Below are positions 15,257-21,649 of a stretch of DNA of 31,151 bases, piece by piece. Location of the stretch: the IMG/VR virus record IMGVR_UViG_3300030104_000999, positions 1 through 31,151 of that record. One strand, given 5' to 3'. Origin of the DNA: a virus. The first letter of the stretch is position 1. Each line of letters opens with the position of its first letter. The notes beneath the pieces are model-generated. The model was not told the origin of the DNA. It made no database searches and saw only the letters and a program-made list of their open reading frames with translations. The position numbers and the translations under genes are program-made.

Positions 15257-16057
15257 TTAAACCCCCTGTACGATTAGGTTACCGTGTTCGTCGAAGTCGT
15301 CGTCTGTGTACCAGTCTTCGATCTTCTGCTGCTTTTCTGGCGACCAGTTAGACGACAGTTCGACGTATTCGCGAAGGTTCTTAGCACGCAGAAACGTCGT
15401 CGCACCGTAACCGCCATCGCGCAGAAACTGCGCACGCTGGTCTGTCGAATACCAGAACCAGCGCCACGCGTGCAGAATGGCGTCGACACCGTGTTCTGCG
15501 ACACGTATGCGCAGCGTTTCGCGTCGCTTTCCTAATCGACCACGCTTCGTACCCGGTACGACCTGCAGTCGCGTGTCTTCCATCTGGTCGTAAAGTGCTT
15601 TTAAGTCGATGGTGTCCGACTTGACCTGTACAGCCTGTTCTGCTTCTTCTGACTTTTCGACATTATCTGTATCTGTAAGGTGTTCGTGTTCTGTATCTGT
15701 TGGTTTATTATCGCGCCCGCGATGGCTGGAATCTGGCTGTCGACTGGCTGGATTCGGGTCGGTTTCGTTCTGTAAGTTATTGGAATAACTGTACTGTGGT
15801 GGTCGGTTACCTGCTGCGACGTGTGGCTGGTCCCATTCCACCAGAAACGTCTTCGCGTTCTTTAGTATCTGCGTCGAATGCCAGCGCGACCATCCACAGT
15901 ACGCTGCAAGTTTTCGTGCGCTGAATGGAGCGCCAGACATGATTCGATCTAACGCCACCATAAAACCGACAGCGTCTGGTGCTGGATTCGTTCGCGTCCA
16001 CCTATGTATTAGTAGTTCTTGTATCAGCACCTGCGGCACTGGTCGCCAGTATTGCAT
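15257..16057 (-). CDS. Replisome organizer / replication initiator-like protein
   Basis: The 266-residue product has an N-terminal winged-helix-like segment (residues about 5-75, with PFSARKLAAYCGWSRWHSTQIL), a polar low-complexity linker (about 80-145) and a basic helical C-terminal domain (GKRRETLRIRVAEHG onward). This split layout, and its place between a resolvase and a helicase-loader candidate, match phage initiators of the lambda O or DnaD-like kind. It starts inside the end of the resolvase gene with AGGA nine bases upstream. An origin is often inside such a gene, in the linker region, but I see no clear iterons there. Confidence 0.55.
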   Translation of the reverse strand: MQYWRPVPQVLIQELLIHRWTRTNPAPDAVGFMVALDRIMSGAPFSARKLAAYCGWSRWHSTQILKNAKTFLVEWDQPHVAAGNRPPQYSYSNNLQNETDPNPASRQPDSSHRGRDNKPTDTEHEHLTDTDNVEKSEEAEQAVQVKSDTIDLKALYDQMEDTRLQVVPGTKRGRLGKRRETLRIRVAEHGVDAILHAWRWFWYSTDQRAQFLRDGGYGATTFLRAKNLREYVELSSNWSPEKQQKIEDWYTDDDFDEHGNLIVQGV

Positions 16058-16565
16058 TTTCGTCTGTCCTGCTTTTATCTGTGGATTCGTTTAAAAATGA
16101 AACAGGAACACACACCGTAACGATCGACCGTGGACGACCACCCTTTTCGACATACACTGCTTCTGCGCGAATACACTGGACCTGTCCATCGTCGTTCCAG
16201 ATTCCACTGTGGTTAAGACCGTCGCAGATAGATTTTATGTGATTATCCAGATCGCCGTGCGTCGATACACATTTCGGTAAAATCGACGGTGGTGCTTTCC
16301 GTAATCGCTGTGGTCGCGGGTAATGTGCGAGTATGTCGACACGTACCGGTACGCCAGCTGGTATCGAAAGACCATTACGACTCGCGCTGCGTGCGTGCCA
16401 CGCGACCGACGTTTCGTACTGCTTCGTCTGTGGCGCTGTATATGTCTTTACGCCACCGTTCGACAGTTTCGTAAAGCGTGGTCTGTGCTTCGAATGTGGA
16501 ATACCCGGTACCGCGAATCGCAGTGCTGGCGTCCATACTGGCATAATTTGATCGTGTTTCGTCAT
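16002..16565 (-). CDS. RusA-like Holliday junction resolvase
   Basis: The 187-residue product matches the RusA endonuclease family: GIPHSKHRPRFTK at residues 21-33, a TYTAPQTKQYE segment, and the acidic active-site core GDLDNHIKSICDGLNHSGIWNDDGQV at 104-129, with D105, D107, D115 and D125/126 as metal ligands, and VYVEKGGRPRS thereafter. RusA cuts four-way junctions in recombination and resolves branched DNA before packaging. The C-terminal 30 residues extend beyond the usual family and overlap the next gene. There is no good ribosome site beside the ATG; a strong AGGAGG lies 48 bases upstream behind a hairpin. Confidence 0.85.
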   Translation of the reverse strand: MTKHDQIMPVWTPALRFAVPGIPHSKHRPRFTKLSNGGVKTYTAPQTKQYETSVAWHARSASRNGLSIPAGVPVRVDILAHYPRPQRLRKAPPSILPKCVSTHGDLDNHIKSICDGLNHSGIWNDDGQVQCIRAEAVYVEKGGRPRSIVTVCVPVSFLNESTDKSRTDENAILATSAAGADTRTTNT

Positions 16566-16594
16566 GTCGTACCCGTAAATGTTACGATGTGTCT

Positions 16595-16615
16595 GGACTG
16601 ACTGTTAGCCAGTCC
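16595..16615 (-). promoter_or_regulatory. Hairpin overlapping an orphan Shine-Dalgarno ahead of the resolvase gene
   Basis: A 6-bp stem (GGACTG with CAGTCC, 9-base loop) includes the end of the AGGAGG at 16613-16618. No ATG, GTG or TTG occurs at a normal distance after this ribosome site, and the resolvase ATG is 48 bases further on. Folding may mask the site or shorten the distance to the start. A CTG-led 16-codon frame reaches the resolvase start, but it is a poor candidate. Confidence 0.4.
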
Positions 16616-16628
16616 TCCTGTACTGCGG
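16612..16628 (-). promoter_or_regulatory. Leader/RBS element, copy 1 (shortened)
   Basis: The sequence CCGCAGTACAGGAGGAC shares TACAGGAGGAC with the four other copies but lacks the middle bases. It lies 47 bases before the resolvase start and follows a long hairpin. Confidence 0.45.
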
Positions 16629-16669
16629 CCAGCACAGACAGAAACGTCGTAACGATCTGTCTGCGCTGG
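16629..16669 (+). terminator. Long hairpin with T-run on the plus strand
   Basis: A 13-bp stem with one G-T pair (CCAGCACAGACAG with CTGTCTGCGCTGG) and a 15-base loop is followed on the plus strand by TCGTTTTTATTT. It thus looks like an intrinsic terminator for plus-strand, antisense transcription. On the minus strand the A-run precedes the stem, and the leader/RBS element follows it without a U-run, so in the sense transcript it is more likely a leader structure of the resolvase message. Confidence 0.5.
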
Positions 16670-16675
16670 TCGTTT

Positions 16676-17227
16676 TTATTTAAATACGACGCTGGTGTTA
16701 CTTTCGATGTACGCCAGATCGACGTCTTCGTCTGCTTCCAGCGCAGCCTTTACAGCGCGTTTATCGATCGTCGCTTTCCACGTAAACCAGTCGTTCCGTT
16801 TACGGTTTAAATGGATAAACTGGTCTGGATCTTCGATTACCAGACGCTTCGACTTTCGCAGATACACGATACCGTGTTCTGTCTCCATCTTACGTCCATC
16901 TGCTTCGCCTAATAGATCGACACGCGCTTCCATTACCAGTTTCGCGTGCTGTTTAATCCGTTCGACGATGCCTTCGACCATTCGCGATCTGGCTGCTAAT
17001 CGCTGCGCTTCTGCGCGATACATTTTCGCCTTCGTCGACATCATGTCGATCGCGTAACGGTGTCGGTCCAGTTTACTTTCGCTTCCATCTAAAAACTGTT
17101 CGATGGCGTCTTCCAGTTCGTCGTCGGTTACACCTTCGCGCATTTCCAATTCGCTTATTAGATTCTGCGCGTCTGCGTACAGTGTAAGACTGGTTACGGG
17201 TTCTGGTTTATTTCCTTCTTTCGACAT
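16676..17227 (-). CDS. Gp157-like siphovirus protein
   Basis: The 183-residue product follows the Siphovirus Gp157 family layout: an N-terminal acidic helical part (DDELEDAIEQFLDGSESKLDRHRY), a central long helix with many Lys, Arg, Glu and Met (residues about 50-105), a MARVD-like turn (KLVMEARVDLLG) and a beta-rich C-terminus (GIVYLRKSKRLVIEDPDQF). These proteins are found beside recombination genes, and the exact role is not known to me. The ribosome site AGGAGG lies seven bases before the ATG and is part of a repeated leader element. Gene order ERF, Gp157, RusA is common. Confidence 0.75.
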   Translation of the reverse strand: MSKEGNKPEPVTSLTLYADAQNLISELEMREGVTDDELEDAIEQFLDGSESKLDRHRYAIDMMSTKAKMYRAEAQRLAARSRMVEGIVERIKQHAKLVMEARVDLLGEADGRKMETEHGIVYLRKSKRLVIEDPDQFIHLNRKRNDWFTWKATIDKRAVKAALEADEDVDLAYIESNTSVVFK

Positions 17228-17232
17228 GGTGT

Positions 17233-17251
17233 GTCCTCCTGTATGGACTGG
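17233..17251 (-). promoter_or_regulatory. Leader/RBS element, copy 2
   Basis: The sequence CCAGTCCATACAGGAGGAC directly follows the ERF stop and precedes the Gp157-like gene. It matches the other copies beyond the ribosome-binding core, in CAGTC and TACAGGAGGAC. Confidence 0.6.
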
Positions 17252-17989
17252 TTAAAATGGTATTTCGTCGTCGTTGTATGGTGGCGCTTCTGGCATCGGT
17301 GGCGGTACCGACTTCGTATCTGGCTGTACAGTTTCGTCTGCTGATTCTGGCGCGTTCCACATCGCCCACCTGCAGACGTCTTTATCTTTACACCCGAAAA
17401 ACGGACCACGCCACGACGGGTCGTCTGCTTTCCGTTTTCTATTGTCCCACACCGGACCATTACATTTAGGACACGACGTCGGTACACCGACCAGTGCTTC
17501 CACTGCAGCGCGTGCTGGCGTGCTGTTCTGTGGTCGTGGCGCTGCTGCTGGCGCTGCTGGTCTGCTGTTCTGTACCTGTGGCGCAGACGATGCGTCGTCG
17601 TCCTCCTGTGCGATTCCTGCGCACGCGGCCAGCTGGTACCTGCGATAATAGGTCGCTGCAGATCCACAGTCCTGCGACGCATTCCGACCTGTACCGATCG
17701 GTGTCATTAACTCGCCTGCTGGCATCGACTCACGTGGTACGCTCGGATCGCCCTGCCAGTACAGCGTCGTCTTTACACCTGCGAATCCATCGACACCGAT
17801 TATTTCCTGCACCACTGCGACGCCATGCGACGCGTATGCTGGTATAACGATGTCGCGAATCGCGGCCAGACTTGCATACGTCTTTTTAAAGTGTGGATTC
17901 GTCGAATCTTTTACCGCGTTCGACATTTCAGCCTGCGCTGCTGCGACAGCCTGCGCCATCGTTTTATGCTGTGTTTTCTTAATAGCCAT
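17252..17989 (-). CDS. erf: ERF-family single-strand annealing protein with SSB-like C-terminal tip
   Basis: The 245-residue product pairs complementary single strands in recombination. The ERF pattern is clear: TNPHFKKTYASLAAIRDIVIP at residues 30-50 and SQDCGSAATYYRRYQLAACAG at 105-125, then an acidic EDDDA. After a Pro/Ala linker a zinc-binding segment follows (CPKC at 173-176, then C200 and C206). The last residues, YNDDEIPF, copy the acidic tip of bacterial SSB, which docks host repair enzymes. The start at 17989 has AGGAAAG before the ATG; an upstream in-frame extension to 18202 lies over the previous gene and is rejected. Confidence 0.85.
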   Translation of the reverse strand: MAIKKTQHKTMAQAVAAAQAEMSNAVKDSTNPHFKKTYASLAAIRDIVIPAYASHGVAVVQEIIGVDGFAGVKTTLYWQGDPSVPRESMPAGELMTPIGTGRNASQDCGSAATYYRRYQLAACAGIAQEDDDASSAPQVQNSRPAAPAAAPRPQNSTPARAAVEALVGVPTSCPKCNGPVWDNRKRKADDPSWRGPFFGCKDKDVCRWAMWNAPESADETVQPDTKSVPPPMPEAPPYNDDEIPF

Positions 17990-18017
17990 TTTCGTCTTTC
18001 CTGTACTGCGACTGTCG

Positions 18018-18299
18018 TTAAAATATTCGATCCAGCAGCGACGACAGCCAGTCGACCACTGTAAACGCGCCAATAATAGAACAGACACCGAACGACGCCA
18101 GTAACCACGATGGAAAATCGTCGTCGTCGGTCTGTTTTTCTTTCGATACGTCGAACGCTTCTGCGATCTTTTCGCGCTTCTGCTGTATACGGACGTCCGC
18201 ATACAGTGCTTCCATATCGACAGGTTCCATTCGACCGTCGTTATGTAATGCCCACAGCGTAAAATAATCGCCGTCTGGCGATGTCTGTTTCGATTCCAC
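18018..18299 (-). CDS. Small protein with one C-terminal membrane segment
   Basis: The 93-residue product starts at GTG 18299 with GGAG ten bases upstream. A polar, charged N-terminal part (ALHNDGRMEPVDMEALYADV, then a KREKIAEAF helix) is followed by an acidic DDDD and one hydrophobic segment near residues 68-90 (SWLLASFGVCSIIGAFTVVDW). It thus probably anchors in the inner membrane with its N-terminus in the cytoplasm. I do not recognise a family. It could be a membrane regulator or a host-interaction protein. Confidence 0.6.
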   Translation of the reverse strand: MESKQTSPDGDYFTLWALHNDGRMEPVDMEALYADVRIQQKREKIAEAFDVSKEKQTDDDDFPSWLLASFGVCSIIGAFTVVDWLSSLLDRIF

Positions 18300-18304
18300 T
18301 GGTC

Positions 18305-18700
18305 TTATTCTCCGATCGCGACTGGTCGCGGGTATCCTACTTCGTGACCCATACGATCCAGAAACGCCAGAACACCAGCAGCGTCTGCTGTGTTTATCTG
18401 TAACTTTTCTTCGACGTACGAATGGTGTAAATACTGTTCCGAAAAAACGATCGCAGTCGGTCCAGTGTTACCGAAACTCGACAGCAGAATAAGTACGTAT
18501 TCGCACCCTGTGTCGTGCTGTGTCGGTTCGCGCAGCCTTCGACCGTACAGAAGTCCGTATCGACTCCCGTTACCCGGTGTCCAGATGTACCGGTCCAACC
18601 ATTCGCCGGTCGTACCGTTTCCGACGCATCGGATCGGTTCGTCTGGTGTTTCGCCGTATGGCGGTTTTAATCTGTCGTCGTATGTAGCTTTTAAAGCCAT
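18305..18700 (-). CDS. Unrecognised protein of 131 residues
   Basis: The product shows no motif I recognise. It has a polar N-terminus (DDRLKPPYGETPDEPIRC), a beta-like core (CEYVLILLSSFG, then AIVFSEQYLHH) and a C-terminal helix (AAGVLAFLDRMGHEVG). It lies between a winged-helix regulator and a small membrane protein and has an AGGAG site eight bases upstream of the ATG, part of the repeated leader element. It could be a small enzyme or host-modifying protein; nothing more can be said. Confidence 0.65.
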   Translation of the reverse strand: MALKATYDDRLKPPYGETPDEPIRCVGNGTTGEWLDRYIWTPGNGSRYGLLYGRRLREPTQHDTGCEYVLILLSSFGNTGPTAIVFSEQYLHHSYVEEKLQINTADAAGVLAFLDRMGHEVGYPRPVAIGE

Positions 18701-18705
18701 GTGTC

Positions 18706-18724
18706 GTACTCCTGTATGTACTGT
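18706..18724 (-). promoter_or_regulatory. Leader/RBS element, copy 3
   Basis: The sequence ACAGTACATACAGGAGTAC matches the other copies. It lies in an 84-base non-coding gap that also has a 10-bp palindrome (CGCAGCTGCG) near 18762-18773, a possible operator. Confidence 0.55.
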
Positions 18725-18784
18725 TTAACTGCGTGTCGTGTGTTTAGCCGGTACGCGACGCAGCTGCGCGTAAAGGCTGGATCG

Positions 18785-19294
18785 TTACTGTTTCTGGTTC
18801 CAGTCGTCGCACTGCAGACTGTAACCAGCACCGATAAGGATACGCGCCATCTGCGTCTTCGTACGCATGGATCGTCGCGCCATTTCTGCCAGTTTTCGAT
18901 TCTGCGATTCGGTAACGTACACCGTAAGTTTTACCGACAGCGCGTCTGCTGCTGCTTTCGGTGGTCGTCCGTTCCTGCTGTTTAGGTTTACACCCTGCGC
19001 TGCGACATACACGCCTGCAGTGCGTCCACTGCGCGTCTGTCTGCGCTGGTCGGTTTTATAGACTGCGTCGATTAGTTCTAACTCACGACGACGCGCTGTA
19101 CCTGTCCGGTGTGTAATCTGCAGATCGGTACAGATTTCGTCGTCTGTCGCACCGTATTCGCCCTTCGACAGAACGTACTGGTACACACGGTGTCGCAGTG
19201 TGGGCGAATAGTCTTCGATCTGTCGCGCTGCTGCTTTACTGGTGTCGCTGTGTTTTACGTATGGCGCGTTTATGGTTTCTGGTTTCGTGTTCAT
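18785..19294 (-). CDS. Winged-helix DNA-binding protein, likely regulator
   Basis: The 169-residue product has an N-terminal domain of the phage winged-helix kind (HSDTSKAAARQIEDYSPTLRHRVYQYVL, then GATDDEICTDLQ and TARRRELELI, with SGRTAGVYVAA as a wing) and a C-terminal segment (LSVKLTVYVTESQNRKLAEMA, then AQMARILIGAGY) that looks like a ribbon-helix-helix. Combined DNA-binding domains suggest a transcription factor for the early operon. It has an AAAGGGG site. It is not obviously a lysogeny repressor, since no CI or peptidase motif is seen. Confidence 0.65.
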   Translation of the reverse strand: MNTKPETINAPYVKHSDTSKAAARQIEDYSPTLRHRVYQYVLSKGEYGATDDEICTDLQITHRTGTARRRELELIDAVYKTDQRRQTRSGRTAGVYVAAQGVNLNSRNGRPPKAAADALSVKLTVYVTESQNRKLAEMARRSMRTKTQMARILIGAGYSLQCDDWNQKQ

Positions 19295-19306
19295 TTTTAC
19301 CCCTTT

Positions 19307-19651
19307 CTAAAATGGACGATCTTCGTCGTCGTAATGGTTAGTCTCTGGTTCGCATAGGCTGCACGAACAGCAGTCGCTGTGTCGCAGATAGTCCGTAAAG
19401 TCGCGACTGGTCGCGATCTGTATGGCTTCGTCTTTTTCGTCGTCTGTCACACCGCGACTGTACTGCGATCCGACGATCCGTTCCGCGTTATCGCTGAGTA
19501 CGCGAGCGTGGATAACTGCACCAGATGCAGGTACCGCTTCGTTCCACCAGTCGCCTTTTCGACCGGTGTGTTCGATGTCGACGACGATTTCGACGTTTAC
19601 TTCGACTTCGACTGTTCGCTTTAAGTAAACGCGCTGTCTGTGTGGACCCAT
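19307..19651 (-). CDS. Unrecognised protein with C-terminal Cys cluster and acidic tip
   Basis: The 114-residue product begins with MGPHRQRVYLKR and has a beta-rich core (VEVEVNVEIVVDIEH). The C-terminal 20 residues hold a Cys cluster (DCCSCSLC) and end in HYDDEDRPF, which resembles the acidic, Pro-Phe ending of SSB. The start overlaps the previous stop (TAATG), with AAGGTGG as ribosome site. The function is unknown; a link with host SSB partners is only an inference. Confidence 0.55.
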   Translation of the reverse strand: MGPHRQRVYLKRTVEVEVNVEIVVDIEHTGRKGDWWNEAVPASGAVIHARVLSDNAERIVGSQYSRGVTDDEKDEAIQIATSRDFTDYLRHSDCCSCSLCEPETNHYDDEDRPF

Positions 19652-20016
19652 TACGACCACCTTCGTACGTGCAGAAGCGATCGACCGTGTTTCGCCAGAT
19701 CGAACGACTTACCGTCTGGACCTTCGACGTAACGAACGCGCGACCACCGTTCCTTTAATGTGCGTCTTCTGCGTGTCTGGCTTCCATTTCTGGCGCGTTT
19801 CGCTGCGACTAAGTGTCCACGGTGCGCTGTGTCTTTAAACGACGACGTGTACCAGTACCAGCCATTCGAACCATGCGCCTTTTTCCACGCGTGTTCTGGT
19901 ATGCCATTTTCCAGACCGATTACGACACACAGTAACCACGCTGTATTTTTGTCGATTCGGACGCTACCCGGTAACACTGACCGAATAGGACCGAACGTAC
20001 TCTGCTTCCACGTCAT
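19651..20016 (-). CDS. Unrecognised basic protein of 121 residues
   Basis: The product starts MTWKQSTFGPIRSV and includes KNTAWLLCVVIGLENGIPEHAWKKAH, an aromatic segment (GWYWYTSSFKDTAHRG) and a strongly basic tail rich in Arg. The start overlaps the previous stop (ATGA). A longer reading to 20166 overlaps the coding sequence of the upstream gene and is rejected because it is an Arg-rich shadow. No family is recognised; nucleic-acid binding is plausible from charge only. Confidence 0.55.
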   Translation of the reverse strand: MTWKQSTFGPIRSVLPGSVRIDKNTAWLLCVVIGLENGIPEHAWKKAHGSNGWYWYTSSFKDTAHRGHLVAAKRARNGSQTRRRRTLKERWSRVRYVEGPDGKSFDLAKHGRSLLHVRRWS

Positions 20017-20363
20017 TCTGCACCACCAGTATCGTCGTCGACTTTCGGTCTGCACATTTCGACGATCTGGTCTGTAATCACGCTGTCGCGCTTCTGCGCT
20101 TCGACGATCTGTGTGGTAAACGACCCGTCGTCCACGTGTTCGACTTCCACTGGCGCGTCGGTCCATACCATCGCAGGACTTCCAGACGTGTCGACCTGTT
20201 CGATTTCGAAGTCTGTAACATACGTTACAGGGTGTCCGTCGATGTAAATTTCCAGACTCGCGTTCGCATTATGCGCGATCTGTTCTGGTCCAGTTTCGTC
20301 GACGACAATGGCGCTTACCACTAATCGGTACACGCGCTGTTTTTTATCCATTCGGTAAATCAT
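20013..20363 (-). CDS. Unrecognised acidic protein of 116 residues
   Basis: The product starts MIYRMDKKQRVYRLVV and is acidic afterwards (EIEQVDTSGSPAMV, DAPVEVEHVDDGS). An alternative internal start at the Met at residue 5 is possible. A strong AGGAGG ten bases before the ATG belongs to the repeated leader element. The first part of the chain looks beta-rich and includes LEIYIDGHPVTYV. I recognise no family. Confidence 0.6.
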   Translation of the reverse strand: MIYRMDKKQRVYRLVVSAIVVDETGPEQIAHNANASLEIYIDGHPVTYVTDFEIEQVDTSGSPAMVWTDAPVEVEHVDDGSFTTQIVEAQKRDSVITDQIVEMCRPKVDDDTGGAE

Positions 20364-20371
20364 GTTTTTCT

Positions 20372-20390
20372 GTCCTCCTGTAAAGACTTG
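20372..20390 (-). promoter_or_regulatory. Leader/RBS element, copy 4
   Basis: The sequence CAAGTCTTTACAGGAGGAC shares 17 of 19 positions with copy 5 and lies just upstream of the acidic 116-residue gene, after the 27-residue membrane peptide. Confidence 0.6.
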
Positions 20391-20397
20391 TCTGCGA

Positions 20398-20481
20398 TTA
20401 AATCGCCATTAAAAAAAAGAGCATTCCAACGACCAGCAGTCCACCGACCACATCGTCGACCGTAAGTTTTTCGTGTTCCAT
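20398..20481 (-). CDS. 27-residue single-pass membrane peptide
   Basis: This ORF of 27 codons plus stop begins with MEHEKLTVDD and ends in a hydrophobic helix (VVGGLLVVGMLFFLMAI). It fills the gap between two genes, starts right behind the upstream stop (TAAGTATG) with CGGG as weak ribosome site, and its codon use is like that of its neighbours. A run of eight T occurs near the end of the hydrophobic part. Small membrane peptides like this can modify host membrane proteins or aid lysis, but function here is unknown. Confidence 0.55.
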   Translation of the reverse strand: MEHEKLTVDDVVGGLLVVGMLFFLMAI

Positions 20482-20483
20482 AC

Positions 20484-20762
20484 TTACGACCCGTGCAGCA
20501 GTGCGACTTTCGACGGGTCGGTCGCGAACCGTCCGTATTTACGCCACAGTTCGTCGTCGCTTAAATGCTTCCAGTCGTTAAGCATTACACCACCATGTGT
20601 TCCACGCTTCGATGGTGGCGACGGATCGTGGTCATTATGCGACCAGACCAGCGACACCAGATACCGTAACTGTCTGGTCGTCATTACTCCGCGTCGCGCT
20701 GCGCGACGTTCTGCTTTAAATGCTTCGATCTGCTTCTGTGCGTCTTCGATTAGCTTCGACAT
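20484..20762 (-). CDS. Unrecognised protein of 92 residues
   Basis: The product begins with a charged helix (LIEDAQKQIEAFKAERRAARRG), then TTRQLRYLVSLVWSHNDHDPS and WKHLSDDELWRKYGRF, which may be a helical pair. The start overlaps the upstream stop as TAATG. I do not recognise a family. It sits in the cassette of small accessory genes, which usually act early on host functions. Confidence 0.6.
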   Translation of the reverse strand: MSKLIEDAQKQIEAFKAERRAARRGVMTTRQLRYLVSLVWSHNDHDPSPPSKRGTHGGVMLNDWKHLSDDELWRKYGRFATDPSKVALLHGS

Positions 20763-21325
20763 TAGGACACCCGATTAAAAATGGTGTGTGCGTCATCGTT
20801 AAGGAAACCGTCGCGCCACAGCGTGTACACATGGTGTACGTCGAAGTGCATGTCGTCGATATTACTGGTCGACATTTCCAGCGTACCGGGTCCGAATCGC
20901 GAAATGTCGTCTGTCGGACTGCGCTCTAAACCACACGCGTCTGCGACTTTACCTGCAGGCAGAAGCGAACGGTGGATCGCGATAGTGCATCCAAGTGGAT
21001 TACGTTCGAAAACAGCCCACGACAGCGACGCACCGTAACAGTCTGGACACATGTGTTCGTCGTCGTGTCCACACGCGTCTTCTGGTTCGACATATTCGCC
21101 ACAGACGTCGCAGTTAGTCGGTCCACGGTCGCGGTTCTGGACTTGTAATGTCTTCCAACCGTGCGACCGTTCGCCACAGTTAACGCACGTGTCGTTTTCG
21201 TAATGTGTACCACCGCACATCGGACAGCGATCCACACCATTTCGTGCAGTGGTGTTCGTGGTTAGATCGACATTTCGCACCAGCTGGTGTCGACGGGTCG
21301 GATCGGTGGTGTCATTCGGTAGCAT
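20762..21325 (-). CDS. Multi-zinc-ribbon protein of 187 residues
   Basis: The N-terminal half has several Cys sets: CPMC (34, 37), CVNC (47, 50), CDVC (72, 75), ACGHDD and CPDC (93, 96), fit for two or three zinc ribbons. The C-terminal half (from SWAVFERNPLG) looks like a separate domain and ends in a short acidic helix (NDDAHTIFNRVS). It is the first gene of a cassette after a regulatory gap and has a strong AGGAGG. Zinc proteins here may contact host RNA polymerase or nucleic acids; I cannot name a family. Confidence 0.65.
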   Translation of the reverse strand: MLPNDTTDPTRRHQLVRNVDLTTNTTARNGVDRCPMCGGTHYENDTCVNCGERSHGWKTLQVQNRDRGPTNCDVCGEYVEPEDACGHDDEHMCPDCYGASLSWAVFERNPLGCTIAIHRSLLPAGKVADACGLERSPTDDISRFGPGTLEMSTSNIDDMHFDVHHVYTLWRDGFLNDDAHTIFNRVS

Positions 21326-21330
21326 GTAAA

Positions 21331-21349
21331 GTCCTCCTGTAAAGACTGT
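21331..21349 (-). promoter_or_regulatory. Leader/RBS element, copy 5
   Basis: The sequence ACAGTCTTTACAGGAGGAC follows the 17-bp palindrome at once and lies five bases before the zinc-ribbon gene start. It is the clearest form of the element. Confidence 0.6.
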
Positions 21350-21350
21350 T

Positions 21351-21367
21351 TAAGGAATGATTCCTTA
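21351..21367. promoter_or_regulatory. 17-bp palindrome, operator candidate
   Basis: TAAGGAAT-G-ATTCCTTA is a perfect 8+8 inverted repeat around one central base. It lies in the 126-base gap between the FmdB-like and zinc-ribbon genes, one of the larger gaps of the genome, just upstream of leader element 5. The form suits a dimeric repressor, such as the product of 18785-19294. A separate short repeat (CCGT and ACGG) lies near 21373-21387. No convincing -35/-10 pair is seen beside it. Confidence 0.5.
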
Positions 21368-21451
21368 CATACACCGTAATCCACGGTTATTAACTCTGCA
21401 AGTGTTTCTACACAGAATCGTACACGCAGCGTCTGCGTCTGGCGTTTAGAT

Positions 21452-21649
21452 TTACCCCTTCGACGATCGTATTCCATAGTTATCGTGTGACCATCCAGCG
21501 CCTTTTAAAACGAAACTGGACGCGCTTACCCTGCGAACCATCGGTGGATTCGTGGCGCATTCTGTACAATGTGGTGCGTCGTCTTCGTACTTCTGCAGAC
21601 ACACCTTCGTATGCTTACACTGTGTGCAGCCATATTCGTACAGTGGCAT
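21452..21649 (-). CDS. FmdB-like zinc ribbon protein
   Basis: The 65-residue product begins MPLYEYGCTQC and continues to CTEC (C8, C11, C28, C31), followed by SASSFVLKGAGWSHDNYG. This is the FmdB-type zinc ribbon pattern, including the FVLKGAGW ending. Such proteins occur in bacteria and phages as putative regulators; their target is not settled. The start overlaps the upstream stop (TAATG) and the stop is followed by the regulatory gap. An alternative frame across this gap (21262-21477) is not supported. Confidence 0.8.
   Translation of the reverse strand: MPLYEYGCTQCKHTKVCLQKYEDDAPHCTECATNPPMVRRVSASSFVLKGAGWSHDNYGIRSSKG

Noticed and set aside
18000-18202. N-terminal extension of the ERF gene
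   Set aside because: It overlaps the upstream membrane-protein gene in another frame; the ATG at 17989 has a good ribosome site and matches ERF starts.
21262-21477. 71-residue minus frame across the regulatory gap
   Set aside because: It runs through the operator, the leader/RBS element and into the next gene in a second frame, and codon use is atypical, so it is not credible as a gene.
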